DNA of 64,000 bases from Gigaspora margarita (lineage: Eukaryota; Glomeromycota; Glomeromycetes; Diversisporales; Gigasporaceae), in NCBI GenBank assembly GCA_009809945.1, contig WTPW01000197.1, positions 301,076-365,075 of the forward strand, in the 5' to 3' direction. How positions within the stretch are numbered: position 1 is the first letter of the stretch; the number at the start of each line of letters is the position of its first letter. Positions 45,252 to 57,921 of this stretch are shown here, in pieces. A program made the translations under genes and the position numbers. Below the pieces are notes generated by a model, which did no database searches, was not told where the DNA came from, and saw only the letters and a program-made list of their open reading frames with translations.

Positions 45252-45535
45252 GGGTTCCGCAATTTGATTTGAACTTCAAATATTTGAATCAAATATTTGA
45301 TCAAATTCAAATTCAAATTTGACTATATTTGATTTGATCAAATTCAAATCTGAACAAATTTGATTTGATTTGACAAATATTTGATTTGATTTGAAAATTA
45401 CTATTAAAAATTCAAATTCAAATCAAATTCAAATCCAAATATTTGAATCAAATCAAATTCAAATCAGGGTCAATTTGATTTGATCAAATTCAATTTGACC
45501 CAATATTTGATTTGATTTGAATTTGAGGAACCCTA
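45252..45535. mobile_element. hAT-type MITE (copy 3), uninterrupted
   Basis: TAGGGTTCCGCAATTTGATT to GAGGAACCCTA, with the exact 8-bp duplication TAGCTAAC at 45244-45251 and 45536-45543. The interior is an alternation of CAAATATTTGAAT and AATTTGATTTGAT motifs. This 284-bp copy is the reference for the family and preserves the empty sites of insertions found in the other copies. Confidence 0.93.
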
Positions 45536-45543
45536 TAGCTAAC

Positions 45544-46698
45544 ATTCATAAATTATTAGAGTGTCCAATCAGATTCCACCAAATATTGCTAATGAATGCA
45601 AAACTCAAACTGAACTATTTACTTTGTACTTCATACTATGTTCCTGGTACAAAGAGTTCCAAGCAGTTAAAAAAAATTAGTGTTAATAAACTTTTTTTAA
45701 TAACATTCAAGAAGTGTAATTTTTGCATTCTTGTCTTTTTTTCTTTTTTTTTTAGCATTTATATAAATAAAAATTATATTATAAATATATTGTAACTATA
45801 TTGTCAACCTAGATTTCTATCTCTTTAGAGAAATGCTAGAGACTAGAGCAACTATTGCAGGGAGACACTTTATGAAATTCACACTAATTACTGTGGTATG
45901 CAAGGGTCAGAAGGGATACTGTTATTTTGGCAGTATTTTGTAAAGAGGCTTGGGGGATTTGCAATTATGAAAGAGGCCACAATTAATAGTATATAAAGAT
46001 ACTAAGAATTGTATTAAATGTATTTTAGTGAAGGCACACTACTTCACTACTATTTTATTCAACAAACTAGAGATTTTTCTCACTACTTTTAGCAAAGGAA
46101 AAACCTTGAGTATTTATATATATTTGTCCAATATAAATAAATACAATAATAAATAAAGAAATCTATATAATCAATATATTTGATATATGCTAATGCTAAA
46201 TATAATAGCTATAATGAGTATAGTAAAGATAATAAATATATTACATATATTCTAAATATCAGCTATATTAGATATGTAAATTATAACTGTTAAAACTGTT
46301 ATGTCCCAAATGTCTAGAATGTCAGACATGTCTGTAATTATCTCAAATGTCTAGGATTACTCGAAATGTCTGATATTTTGTGTCATGAGTGGCGCAATAT
46401 TAGTGGACCAATAAGATTTGGGCGCAGTAGAGCGATTGTAAGGACCAATCATTCAGTTTTAACTAGCGTGGGCTAGAACGGTCCAATAAAGATGATTTTG
46501 GTACCATTAGAAAGCTGGCATCGAGACGGTCACGATGGTAGTAGATTGACCAAATTTTGATTACTAGGTCAAGAGTTATCGCCAATATACTTTCAGGCGT
46601 TTTTAGAGGTCTAAATTTATTTAATCAATAATTCTTTAATATTCTACCATCCCAATACAATAACTAATTAAAAAATTCAAATCATTCATAAATTAACA
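45544..46698. other. Intergenic with AATGTCT motifs
   Basis: AAATGTCT(A/G)GAATGTC-like motifs recur at 46308-46375. At about 46480-46590 a segment (GTCCAATAAAGATGATTTTG, GGTACCATTAGAAAG) resembles the core found in several foldbacks. No gene is seen. Confidence 0.4.
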
Positions 46699-47120
46699 TA
46701 CTGTATAAGCATGAAATAATGCTCATGGGCATTATTTTGAAAATTGAAACCCCCTAAAATAGCATATGCAGCCTCAAATTAACGCCTATGGGCGTCCCAA
46801 ATTAACGCGCACCTTAATATACTGTTGTATAAAAATTTAATATTTGAAAGGTGTACTGGAATTAGGTTTGATACTACATAAACCTATTTTCGAGCTCTAA
46901 CAATCATCTAAATATGAAGAACAACTTTTATTAGAACTTAAAAATAGGTTTACTTGGTACCAAACCTAGTTTCGAAGCATTTTTAAATATTTATTATAAT
47001 TAAGGTTTAAATTTAAAAAATCAACCTTTATTTCGAAATAACGCACATGCGCGTACTCAAAATAATGTGCAGGTCAATTAATTAACGTGCAGGTGGGTGT
47101 TATTTTGTGCTTGTACAGTA
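46699..47120. mobile_element. Foldback with ATTAACGC motifs
   Basis: The ends TACTGTATAAGCA(T/C) and their complement enclose arms containing AATAATG(C/T)..GGGCATTATTTTG and ATTAACG(C/T)(C/G), repeated four times. The centre (46850-46990) is itself palindromic around AGAACAACTTTTATTAG. 422 bp. Confidence 0.7.
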
Positions 47121-47583
47121 ACCAAAATAAGACAGGTATGTTAACCTGTATAAATTTAAATTACTGCAAGTTTTCTTAATAAAATCTAGAAAAGTTAATA
47201 TGGTAGTCTTTTTTTCATGTCTATTATTCTGACCCAGAATTTGGTGATGCATGGTAAGATACATATGTTGTAATAATTTATTATATAATTATTATTTAAT
47301 TTTAGATTAATGCACTATATCTAGAAATGGCCAAATTGCTGTTTTTACAAAAATTCCACATGTGAAATGTTTTCTATGTAGAATCAGATTATAAATTTCT
47401 AAGTTTCTTAATTTTTTGTCTAATAAAAAAAAACTATACAAAATTTATTATTGAAATTATTTTTTGTTCAAATTAGTAAAGTAATTAATCTTATTGATTT
47501 TATACATATGAAATATTGAAAATTTAACTAATTCAGATTTTTCTAAATTTTTTATAATTAAATTAAATAAATAATTAAATTAA

Positions 47584-48580
47584 CAGTTATAGAATATGTT
47601 TTAAAAATGGTCCAAATGTTGTTTATAATAAAAATTATAATAAAAACATATGAATTTACTATAAATATGGATTAGAAGATTCTCTTTGATCTAACTTATT
47701 AACTTAAATTTAAATTTTTTGGGAATATAGAACAAGAGAAGAAATAAATTTCACTAATTTTGCATAAAACAAAAATGTAACTTTGCCAAAAATAAATATT
47801 TTCTGATTTTAAGGTGAAAGGCATATGTAAATACATGCTCTGAACAACTTTACTTAGTTGAGAAAGTAGATTACCTTGTAAAAAAAAAATAGGTTATCTA
47901 TGTGCTAAAGTTAAAATTTTTTGGGTTTCAATATAAAACCTCTTTTTTTGTTAAGATAACCTGCTATGGCTTCTAAGTAAACCTGTTCAGCAGGTAATTC
48001 TACTTATATTGAGGTTAAAATATATTTTCTCAAACTTTTACTAAGTAAAAAATAAGTTTAAAGTTAAAAAAAAATTTTTCAAACTTTAAACCCATTTTCA
48101 CTTAGTAAAAGGTTTGAAAAAACATGTTTTAACTTCAATACGAGTATAATTACCTGCTGTGCAGGTTTACTTAGAAGCCCATAGCAGGTTATCTTGACAA
48201 AAAATAGATTTTATATTGAAACCCAAAAATTTTAACTTTAGCACATAGATAGCCCTTTTTTTTTTACAAGGTAACCTACTTTTGCCAACTAAGTAATTTT
48301 GTTCAAAGCATGTTTTTACATATGCCTCTCATTTTAAAATCGGAAAATATTCATTTTTGGCAAAGTTATATTTTTATTTTGCACAAAATTGGCAAAATTT
48401 TAATTTGATTTTTAAGCTCAATTTTTTCTTCTCCCCTTGTTCTATATTTCTGAAAAATTTAATGTTTAGTTATTAAGTTAGATCAAAAAGAATTTTCTAA
48501 TCCATGTCTATAGTAAATTCATATATTTTTATTATAATTTTTATTATAGACAGCAATTGAAAGAACATGTCCTATGACTG
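47584..48580. mobile_element. TTAA-flanked (piggyBac-like) foldback
   Basis: The inverted ends CAGT(T/C)ATAG(A/G)A(T/C)ATGTT are bordered by TTAA (47580-47583, 48581-48584). The arms mirror each other over the whole 997 bp with an axis near 48070. 17602-20020 is a second, damaged copy. No coding frame. Confidence 0.87.
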
Positions 48581-48584
48581 TTAA

Positions 48585-49338
48585 TTAATTTAATACTGTA
48601 AATAAATTCTATTAGAAATACATATAACTATAAAAATGTATTATGCAGAATAAACATATATAAAATGATATACTGACCATATATATCAATATATATCAAA
48701 TGCCAATAGAAATTGGCCTAGATATATTAATGCAGACCAGATAATATGATAATACCAACTGGATAATTTTATTTTGGAATTATATTAAAAATTCTGTGCA
48801 GGCTCTAAAAAATTCCACATGGGTTACATGCATGCTCATTTTTAATTATATCTATATTGAGCATAGAGTAAAAAGATTATAATTATCTGAATTGTTTAAT
48901 TAAGGGAAAGATAAAGAGAAAATAGCTAGTAGATTGCTAGTAGAAAGCTATAAATAGCTAATAAAGAATGAAGTAGTAGAAAGATAAAAGTTATAGATTA
49001 ATGCATAATATAACTTTCTTAATAATTATAATTTCTTACTGTCTATTAAAACCTGAATTCCTAAATAAGTATTCATCCTATCTAACTTGTGCTATGTCTG
49101 AAGCACCTCTCCCAATTTTGGGTAAAATATTTGGTGCTAATTGTGTGAAATGAATATATTTCTTCATGCCTTCTTTGTAGCAAAAGTTTTTTTTAAAATT
49201 TTAAGTTTATGCTTGATAATGCTTAGAAAAGAAAAAAAAAATCTACCTTAATGATACTAACTCTCAATCTAAATCTTTATGAAAAAAAAAATAAAAAAAA
49301 AGTTAGCTTATATTTTATAAGATGACTTAGTGAAAGAT
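48585..49338. other. Intergenic, AT-rich
   Basis: A segment at 48840-49060 (AGATAGCTAGTAGATTG-type, TAGCAAGT) resembles 57090-57350, so it is a dispersed repeat. No gene is seen. Confidence 0.4.
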
Positions 49339-49340
49339 TA

Positions 49341-49681
49341 GAGATGCATCAGTCCTGAATAAGACCAGTTCAGAACTGGTCCCAACTAGGACTAATAAGG
49401 ACTATGGGACTATTAAAGGACTGGTCCTGGAACCAATCATTGTAAACATAACTGTGATATTCATATCACCCAATCAAATTTCTTGATCAGATATTACATA
49501 GATTATATGATGTTTGTTTATATCTAAAAGTAAATAATTACATCATTTTTGGCCAATAAAATCTTATACTTTAAAATTGATGTAATCATTAAAGGACTGT
49601 TATAGGACTAAAGAACCAGACTAGACCAGACCGTAACACTATGATAATGGTTCTCAGAACCAGACTGAACTGATGTATCCC
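49341..49681. mobile_element. TA-flanked MITE
   Basis: The ends GAGATGCATCAGTCCTG and, inverted, GGGATACATCAGTTCAG are flanked by TA (49339-49340, 49682-49683). Internal GGACTGGTCC and AGGACTA motifs recur. 341 bp; Tc1/mariner-type by its target site. Confidence 0.8.
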
Positions 49682-50240
49682 TATAAAAGGTCTATTTTAA
49701 TTAAAAAGTCCAAAGAAATATAACCCATGATGCTATTTGGGAGATTACTAAAGATTAAAACTAAATTTCTGGAATTAAAAATAGAATATCAATCTTGAAG
49801 GATTAGTAAGTTGTATTAATTAGCCTGTACTAGTATATAAATAGGTACTGTACAGAGTAAAGAGAAAATATATAGAGTTTTTAATAGAGTATATAACCTA
49901 TCCAGAGCACTCCAGAGGTAGGTTATATATTTTATTAATGTCTAGAGTACTCTATTAACAACTCTAATAATATAAAAAAATAATTAGTAGAGAATTAAGG
50001 TTTTTCTTATGCTAACAACCTTATATATAAATTAAAAAATATGTTATAGCAAGATTATATATAAATCAGATAAAAAAAGTTTGGCTATTCAATCTAAATT
50101 GTCATTAAGTTATATTGGTATAAGTATAAGTATTAAAAGTAAAGCAAGAGTGGGAGAAAAATAATAGGCATAATAATAGAAAAGACAATTATAATAGTTT
50201 TGTACAAATGTGAAGCACAGAGCATTATATATTATATTAA

Positions 50241-50660
50241 TTCATGATCCACCTAGAAACTAGTAAAAAAATATAGTAAACTATGGGAATAGGTTTACTA
50301 TATAGTTTTTTTCTTTTTTGGAATCTGGCATTTTCCTAAGGATAAATCTACTTCATATTAAGCAAACCTCTCTTTTGCGCATAATAAACATTGTAGAGAA
50401 GGAAATTATGAGCATAATAGTAGTCAAAATATTGAAATTGGCCTAGCAAATCATGAGATATGAGCATTTTTGTCTTTATAACTATTTGTTTACTTCTTTG
50501 TTTATATCATATAGTCGTGAGGACAAATACACCTATATCTCACAATTCACTAGGCCTATTTTAATGTTTCAACTACTATTATGTTCATATTTTTATTCTC
50601 TACAATATTTATTATGTGAACAAGTAAGGTTTACTTAGTACGAAATTGATTTGTCCTTAG
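50241..50660. mobile_element. Foldback with shared core, right end uncertain
   Basis: It follows TTAA (50237-50240) and starts TTCATGATCC, like the element at 16886-17580. The arms around an axis near 50490 contain CCTAAGGA, TTAAGCAAACCT and the shared core (TATATCTCACAATTCACTAG, TCTCTACAAT). The matching right terminus was not found. Confidence 0.6.
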
Positions 50661-51480
50661 AAAAATGTCAAATTATTAAAGAGATGAAATTTAATAGTAA
50701 AAATCACTGAAAATCATATAATTTTTTACTAGTTCCCAGGCAGAGTACAAATTAATTGTAAAAATGAGGTTCAATGTACAATAAGAGCCATGTTATTAAT
50801 CATCTGATTATTTTTTATTAGAGGTCTACCCCTTTCTCCCCCTCTTTAATATAGATTTGGTCAGGTTCCTATATATAATTTCAACATTTTTTACCCCCCT
50901 CCTCTCTAAAAAATCACCTGATTTTTGTCACTTCCCTAACCTGATAAATATTGTAACTAGTATACAAACTTCTATTATGAATTTTTTGTTTTTTTAAAAA
51001 AAATAAGAGTAACAATAAAAGGTAATATAATCTGAATTTGTCTATAAACTTTGAAATTGTCTAAAAAAAAGGTATAAGTAAAATAATATTTTTTGAAAAA
51101 AGCCTAATAATTAGTAGAATATTCTAAATATAATTAGTAGTAACAATATTCATCCTTTTGATAACCAAAAATTTTATTTATAATGATTCTATAACAACTG
51201 ATCACGAAACTATCAATCAAAAATGCATATATATACTATAATATTATAATCACTAAATTCTTTTTATTAATAAGTAAAAGATATTACTATTATATATATA
51301 AATACTACCAATTTATATAAGCGCTTATTAACAATTGCAATCTGTCGCTTTAGCTATCGCCTCTGCTTCATTTCTTTTTTCTAAGCTCTCAGTCTAATAT
51401 AATTAAACCCTAACCCTAACCCAACCTTAAAACTAATTTTCACTCACAAAATGCCAAATACAACTTAGAAAAACTCGATA
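50661..51480. other. Intergenic with telomere-like tract
   Basis: AAACCCTAACCCTAACCC occurs at about 51403-51420. No gene is seen. Confidence 0.45.
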
Positions 51481-52500
51481 CTTATAATAAACATATTTCT
51501 GTAACCTATCCTAATAACACTTTTACCTAAAAGGAAGAGTTAATTAGTACTTCTAGAACACAATACTAAAAAAAAACAAATAATTAGTTCTAAAGTTCAA
51601 TTTGGTATACTGTACAATAGCACAATAAATTACTAGTATGATATTAAGTGACAAATATTTGGCACTAGCAATGAACGTATTTCAGTAATCTATCTGAATG
51701 ATACTTGTTGCCTAAAAAGAAGAGTTAGTTAGTACTTTTAGAACACAATACTAAAAAAAACTCCCAATTCGGCATACTAATAGAGAATGTATTCTAGTAA
51801 TCTATATGAACAATACCCATCATCTGAAAAAAAAGAGTTAGCTAGTACTTCTAGAACACAAAAACAAGAAAAAACTGAATACTAAGCTTCAAAGTCCAAT
51901 TCAACATACCATAGTAAAAGCACCAAATATTTAATACTAACAACAAAAGTATTCTATTACCTATTTAAATGACACCTGTTACCTGAAAAAAAAGAGTTAG
52001 TTAGTACTTCTAGAACACAACACAAACAAGAAAAAAGATGAATACTTAGATTCAAAGTCCAATTCAACGTACTATAGTACAGTAAATCACTAGCATGATG
52101 CTAAACTAATGAATACAATATCAAATACAAAATGACAAATATTTTGGCACCAATTAAATGTATTCTGGTAATCTATCTGAATGCTACCTGTTGTTATCTA
52201 AAGAGAAAATGTAGTTAGTACTATAAAAAAATAGTACTAAAAACAAAAAAAAAGCAGAAAAAAATAAATACATAGCTCAAAGCCCAATTTGATATACTAA
52301 TAATACAGTGAATCACACTGGTACTATAAGCACAACCAAATAAAAAATACATGATACCAATGATTAACATATTCCAGTAACCTATCCAAATGATACATAT
52401 TACCTAAAAAGAAGCTAAAAAAAAGCTAGTTAGTACTACAAAACACAACTAAAAAAAAGAAAAAAATGAGTATTTAGCACCAATTCCAAGACAATTAGCA
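51480..52500. repeat. Degenerate tandem repeat, about six units
   Basis: The unit marker GAGTTAGTTAGTACTTCTAG recurs at about 51535, 51722, 51836, 51990, 52210 and 52425, each preceded by GTAA(C/T)CTAT(C/T)(C/T)(A/G)AAT and followed by A-rich sequence. Unit length varies from 114 to 220 bp. All frames contain stops. Confidence 0.8.
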
Positions 52501-52996
52501 GTTCTAGTAAAATACTAGAGACAAATAACAATTCCAGGTATAATGACAAACAGCTCTGAAAACAAGTAAAAGTAGATCAAATTAAATTAGATCAAAAAGT
52601 TGTTTTTTTAATTTAATATTACATATGATCTTACTATGTAATGTGGTGATTATTACCAGAGTAATTTTAATTATAATTCTAATTAGTAAATTTAAAAAAA
52701 TTGAATAAATAATAATAAAGGATCTAAAAAGGTTCAAACCCAAAGCATAAGCAAGCACAAATTTAATAAACCAAAAAAGTTAAAAACTAAAGCAAGAAAA
52801 TTGAACAGGTCATATAATAGCTTATAAGACCTTTTAATATTATATATAAACTATATAAAAAAGTTATAAAGCATAGTATATTAGTTGGTTACAATAACTG
52901 TGCATAGGTTTGGAGCATATAAAAATAGAAAAAAAATAGAAACTGAGTTATTCAAAACTTAGTGGCCTGAACTTAAAAATATATATACAATAAATA

Positions 52997-53539
52997 TTGT
53001 CATGGATGATCATGAAATCAGATGATAGTAAAATCTACGTGATCTATGTATTCATCAGATTTTCTAAAATTTCCAAAAATCGTGTAAACAATCAATCTAA
53101 TCGATCTACACTACATAATCAAAACAATCGAATGCTATAACCAGGAGGTTAATTAAATATTGTCTATATGCTATATAAATCACATTCTTGATATCTATAT
53201 ATAAAAGACTTTCTAACTGTATCAAAAAGGTGGCCCTAATCCTAAACATGAGGCAAAATTTTTTTTTGTTAGTGGTTTTATAGACTTTTTTTTGCCTCGT
53301 GGTTAGGGTTAGAGATAGGGCTAAGGAGCCTTTTTGATACAGTTAGAAGATCTTTTATATATAGATATCAAGAATGCGATTTATACAGTATATAAGCATA
53401 CTAACTGGGATTGTTTTGATTACATGTGTAGATCGATTAGATCGATTGTTTGTATGATTTTGGAAATTTTAGGAAATCTGATGAATACGTAAATCACGTG
53501 GATTTCACTATCATCTGATTTCACGATCATCTGCGACAA
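52997..53539. mobile_element. Foldback with telomere-like tract (copy 2)
   Basis: The ends TTGTC..GATGATC and its mirror, and the inner arms (GATATCTATATATAAAA, CTAACTGTATCAAAAAGG), match 12961-13462. The CCCTAA tract is degraded here (CCCTAATCCTAA near 53223) with TTAGGGTTAG on the other arm. 543 bp. Confidence 0.8.
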
Positions 53540-54331
53540 ATATTAAAATAAATATAGATTTTGCAATATAAAAGAATTAAAGGCAAAATAGTAAATAAGA
53601 TTTTTAAATTTATATAGAGTTATATTAATTATCAAATAAAAAAAATAAAACCTAATTATAAAAAATATAATAATAATCTTGGATGGTTATAATAGTTTTG
53701 CATAAAGATATAGAGTATATAATATAAAAATAAAGAAATATGAATTGTGATTATAATAAATACTAGCTTTTAGATATATTATCTCAAAATTGAAGCAATC
53801 TATTTTTACTAAGATATGGTTTGTTTTTGTCAAAGATTAACAAAAAAAACTGAAATTAAAAGACATAAAAAAAGGAATTTGATTTAAAATTAGATAGATT
53901 TGTAAATTTTTATTGGGCAAAATTGAATAATAAAAGTATATTTAAAGCTAACAATACACAGATATTAGTGTTCTACACAGATTAGATCAAACAGATATTT
54001 TAAAAGATCTGGATCTAATACAAAAACCAGATCAGATCTATATTTAGATCCAAATTTGAAGCCAAAGATTCAGATCCAGATTCAGATCAAAAATAGTTAC
54101 AAAACTATTACAATATAATTAAAACATAGAACCATCTTGAGTGCCTAAGCTTGTAAATCATTACATACTTGATTCAGAATTTTTTTTATAGTACTTTTTT
54201 TGAAAGCTTATCTCTTTTGTAAACCTACAAAGTATATTAAGTAAAACTTGAAGTTTTTATACCATACTAGTTTAATCTCTCTTAACTCCTTGTCTGTTAT
54301 GTTATATTTTACCTATAGGAGTTATAAGTAA
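53540..54331. other. Intergenic with AGATC-rich segment
   Basis: 53985-54090 contains repeated AGATC/GGATC-type motifs that resemble, inverted, 55735-55850. The two may be ends of one degraded element enclosing 54332-55160, but a target duplication was not found. Confidence 0.4.
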
Positions 54332-54588
54332 GGCCAGACCAAATTGGTTCTTGGTTTAACATAATATAAAATAACTGTAAGAGGGGGTTGGGGCATTGGA
54401 AAAAAAACACAAAAATAATAATACTGCAATTTTATTGGTTGATTTTACATATATTAGTTATATAAAATTTAAAAAATTAAGGGGGGACAAATATTATTAA
54501 TTACTATTAATGTGTTTTGGACTCATACAAATTTTAAAAAATAGAGGGGAGGGGGTCATGTTAAACAAAGAATCAAATTGGCGTGGCC
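54332..54588. mobile_element. PIF/Harbinger-like MITE, TAA duplication
   Basis: The ends GGCCAGACCAAATTGGTTCT and, inverted, GGCCACGCCAATTTGATTCT are followed by TGTTTAACAT. TAA flanks both ends (54329-54331, 54589-54591). 257 bp. Confidence 0.85.
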
Positions 54589-54979
54589 TAATTAACAACC
54601 ATTACATTGATCAAATCTTGTTAGTTGTATAAAAAAAATAGGCAAAAACTTAAAATAACAATTTAGAGAAGTGTAAAGTTTGGATTTTAAAATCTTTTTT
54701 ATATGCATTATACAGAATTTTTGTTAAAAAAAGTTAGAACATATAAATAACAAATATTAATTTCATTTTTTTGTTTTTGTTATAAGAGATTTTAGGATAT
54801 TGTAATAGATTTATGTAAATACAATATATTATATGATAGATAGAACAAAATTATGAATATTTAAAGGTCTTTTCGTTACAATAGTTATAAATTAATATAG
54901 AATATAGTTTAATATAATCTAAATTAATAAGAATATGCTTTCTAATTATAATAATAGTCATCAATATTAAATTTTACTA

Positions 54980-55160
54980 TATACTTCCAAAATTAAGCAC
55001 CTGTTTTATTATATGGGTGCTTATTTTTGGGATATCATGTGACTGATGCAAATTGGTTTTAACCAGTTTTTAGCCTAGTAACTATTTAAAGAGATGCTTA
55101 ATTTCAGGTGAATATAGGATGTGGGTGCTTATTTTTAGGGTGCTTAATTTTGGAAGTATA
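54980..55160. mobile_element. Small MITE with perfect 22-bp ends
   Basis: TATACTTCCAAAATTAAGCA at the left is exactly mirrored at the right, and GGGTGCTTATTTTT is repeated inside. The terminal TA would be the target duplication. Confidence 0.8.
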
Positions 55161-56030
55161 TGGTAATTATTTTTTTTTTGATTTTGTTTATTTCATTACT
55201 TAATTTTTTTTACTAATATTGTATAATTATTTCTATATTTGGGCCAGTTTTATTATCTATAATTGGTTAATATTATAACCCATTTAAGATTTATTAATTA
55301 GATAAACACATGCAATTATTCACAGGAGTATAAAGAACATTTATTATTATTAATTTATATGTTTAAAATGGTATAAAGTTTTTAATTATTTAAACTATGA
55401 GTATAAAAATATTTTATTAACTGTGAAATTAAATAATTTTACAAAAATACTTTGTTCTTGCTATACAATTAATTCATTCACATTGTAAAGTTCATTAAAA
55501 TTAGCATAACAAATCAAGATTATAAATCTTATTTATTATTATAATATATAAAATTATTTCATTTACATTAATTTAATTGCTGAGTATTATATATAAAATT
55601 AAAATTAGTAAAACAAGTTCACATATCAAATTCATAAAATTTATTTTTATATTTTAATTACAATAATGATAATTTATATTAACCAATTAGAGTCTACAAA
55701 GTACAACCAATCAGTATGAATAGATTCAAACAGATATTTAAATCAGATCCTCTGAATTCAGTAGATTTTAAAAATCATAGATCTGATTCAATTTAAAGTA
55801 TCAGATTCAAATCAGATTTGGATCTCAGATCAGAACTTGTAAAATATTAACAGATGTGCTAAGAGAAGTAGTAATTGTAACAAGAAATACTGCATTTAAA
55901 CTTGGGTAAACTTAAAATATTTTTAATAAAATTTATTCTAAAAAGTTTTTTGTAGTATATTTTTTTTAGATAGTAATTTTTAGTATTGCTTGCAGAGCTC
56001 ATCTTTGAAAGAGAAATAATATTATAGTAA
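55161..56030. other. AT-rich intergenic
   Basis: Apart from the AGATC-rich tract at 55735-55850, nothing is recognised. Confidence 0.45.
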
Positions 56031-56515
56031 TTTTTGGATAGTACATAAAATATTTATATAAGAGGCATCTATAAATAACATTATATACCCTATATAGTAG
56101 CTCTTGACCCTTAGACTATATAAAAAAAATTTTAAAATCCGTATGTTTATATATAGAATTTTACAAAAACTTGGATATATTATAATATAGTAATCCAATT
56201 TGAATAATTTTGGTACCATTTAATTTATCTCTATAAGATGAATCCAATGACCAAAATTATTTCATTTGGATTACTGGATCAAGAGTTATTTACAAAAAAC
56301 TATTGATTATATAGTAATTTATAAGAAAAGATATGACTAATAGTATTTTGTTAAAAACTCTTGATCTAGTGATCCAATCAAATAATTTTGGTACTATTCA
56401 AATCCTCTTCTTGAGATGATTCAAATAGACTAAAATCATTCAATTTGGATCTTTGGATCAAAATTTAGACAAATTTTTATAAAAAAAATTATATTATATT
56501 TTTTGACCCCCTACT
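56030..56515. repeat. Degraded palindromic repeat
   Basis: Inverted and direct copies of AATAATTTTGGTACCATT- and GGATTACTGGATCAAGAG-like sequence, related to the core of other foldbacks. The ends are not definable. Confidence 0.5.
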
Positions 56516-56651
56516 TATTAAAAAAATGTTATATCTTGTATAACCCTCCAAGTATAATATTATTTATAAATACCTCTATTTAATAATAGAAATATTATAT
56601 AACTATATATATTGTAATAGTTTTTATATAATTATTGGTTTATTTTAAATA

Positions 56652-56759
56652 AGTAAATATTAATATTACACTAGTGGATATCAATATCCACCCTTATATA
56701 ATAATAGTAAATATTAATATTATACTAGTGGATATCAATATCTACCCTTATATAATAAT
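56652..56759. repeat. Tandem duplication, two 54-bp copies
   Basis: AGTAAATATTAATATTA(C/T)A and CTAGTGGATATCAATATC occur twice with two or three differences. The inverse motif GGATATTGATATCC occurs at about 57036, possibly the other end of a foldback. Confidence 0.88.
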
Positions 56760-56769
56760 ATTATTAGAA

Positions 56770-56985
56770 ATATTATAACACCCTATAATACAGACTAGGT
56801 TATTTTTATAGTTAGGGTTAGAGTTAGAGTTAGAATTAGGTTAAAGTTAAAGTTTATAGTAAAATTGTGAGAAGAGCATTTTTTGTTAGTAATGCAACAG
56901 GTGCTACTCTAGTAAAATCTTGAGATATTTGAGAATTTTGAAAAGTGTTTTAATATAGGGTGTTATCTGTTATATAACACGGTTT
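56770..56985. mobile_element. Small element with TTAGGG-like tract
   Basis: The ends ATAACACCCTAT and its complement enclose about 200 bp with GTTAGGGTTAGAGTTAGAGT. Confidence 0.55.
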
Positions 56986-57584
56986 TATAAATATATAAAA
57001 ATTTGCTAAAATTTAATCGGTTATTTTAGAATAGGATATTGATATCCCCTGGTATCAATTAAAAATAGTCTTTAATTAATAATATAATATCTAGATTAGG
57101 CATAGAGTAAGAAGATTATCATTGTATAAATATAGCTGATTGTTTAATAAAATAAAAAAAAATAAGAAGAAGATAGCTAGTAAATAGCAAGTAAATAGTA
57201 AGTAGATAACAAATAAATAGCAAGTAGATAGCTAAAAAATAGCTTGTAAAAAATTAGAAGTTATACTCTCTTTAATAATTATACTTTTTTTAATATTTAA
57301 CTATTATTAAATCCAAATTCTCTAAATAATTGTTTATTTTACCTAACTTGTATTATATTTAAAACTAATTGTAATACACAAATACTGCTTTTCAATTTAA
57401 ATGTAATACTTTTGTATCATCATATGAGCTATGAATGATAGTTCAGAAGCAGATAATAAGTAGTGACTAATAAAGTGTAGTATTGATTTGCTAGTTATTA
57501 TCAAAATTAGGTTTACAAATAATAAAAGTTGTAAAAATAATATTATAATTAGAAAAACATTATTATCAAGCTATTAGCAAAAAA

Positions 57585-57862
57585 ATATACAAAATCTTTT
57601 AAAGATATTGCATGCCAAAATCTTTCAAAAGAATTGTAATCAATATATAATTCTTTTAAAAAATTTTTTTAAAATATTTCAAAATAAATTTTGAAATATT
57701 TCGAAATATATTGCAAAATACTGCAAAATAGGTCAAATAACAATGCAACCTCTATTTAATTATTCCCTTTTGGGATCACAAGAAGTAATATTTCATGTAA
57801 ATCTACAATATTTTGCAATTTTTTTTACAATATTTTGCAAAATTTCAAAATTTTTTAAAAAA
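57585..57862. repeat. Second copy of the 20155-20490 repeat
   Basis: AAAATCTTT(C/T)AAA(A/G)GA, ATTGCAAAATA and TTTTGCAATTTTTTTTACAA follow in the same order as at 20155-20490, with more divergence in the CTTTCGAAAG palindromes. Confidence 0.65.
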
Positions 57863-57921
57863 TAAATAAATAATATACATATTTATATTATTATGCTTTT
57901 GGCAAATATTTTAAGTTTTTA

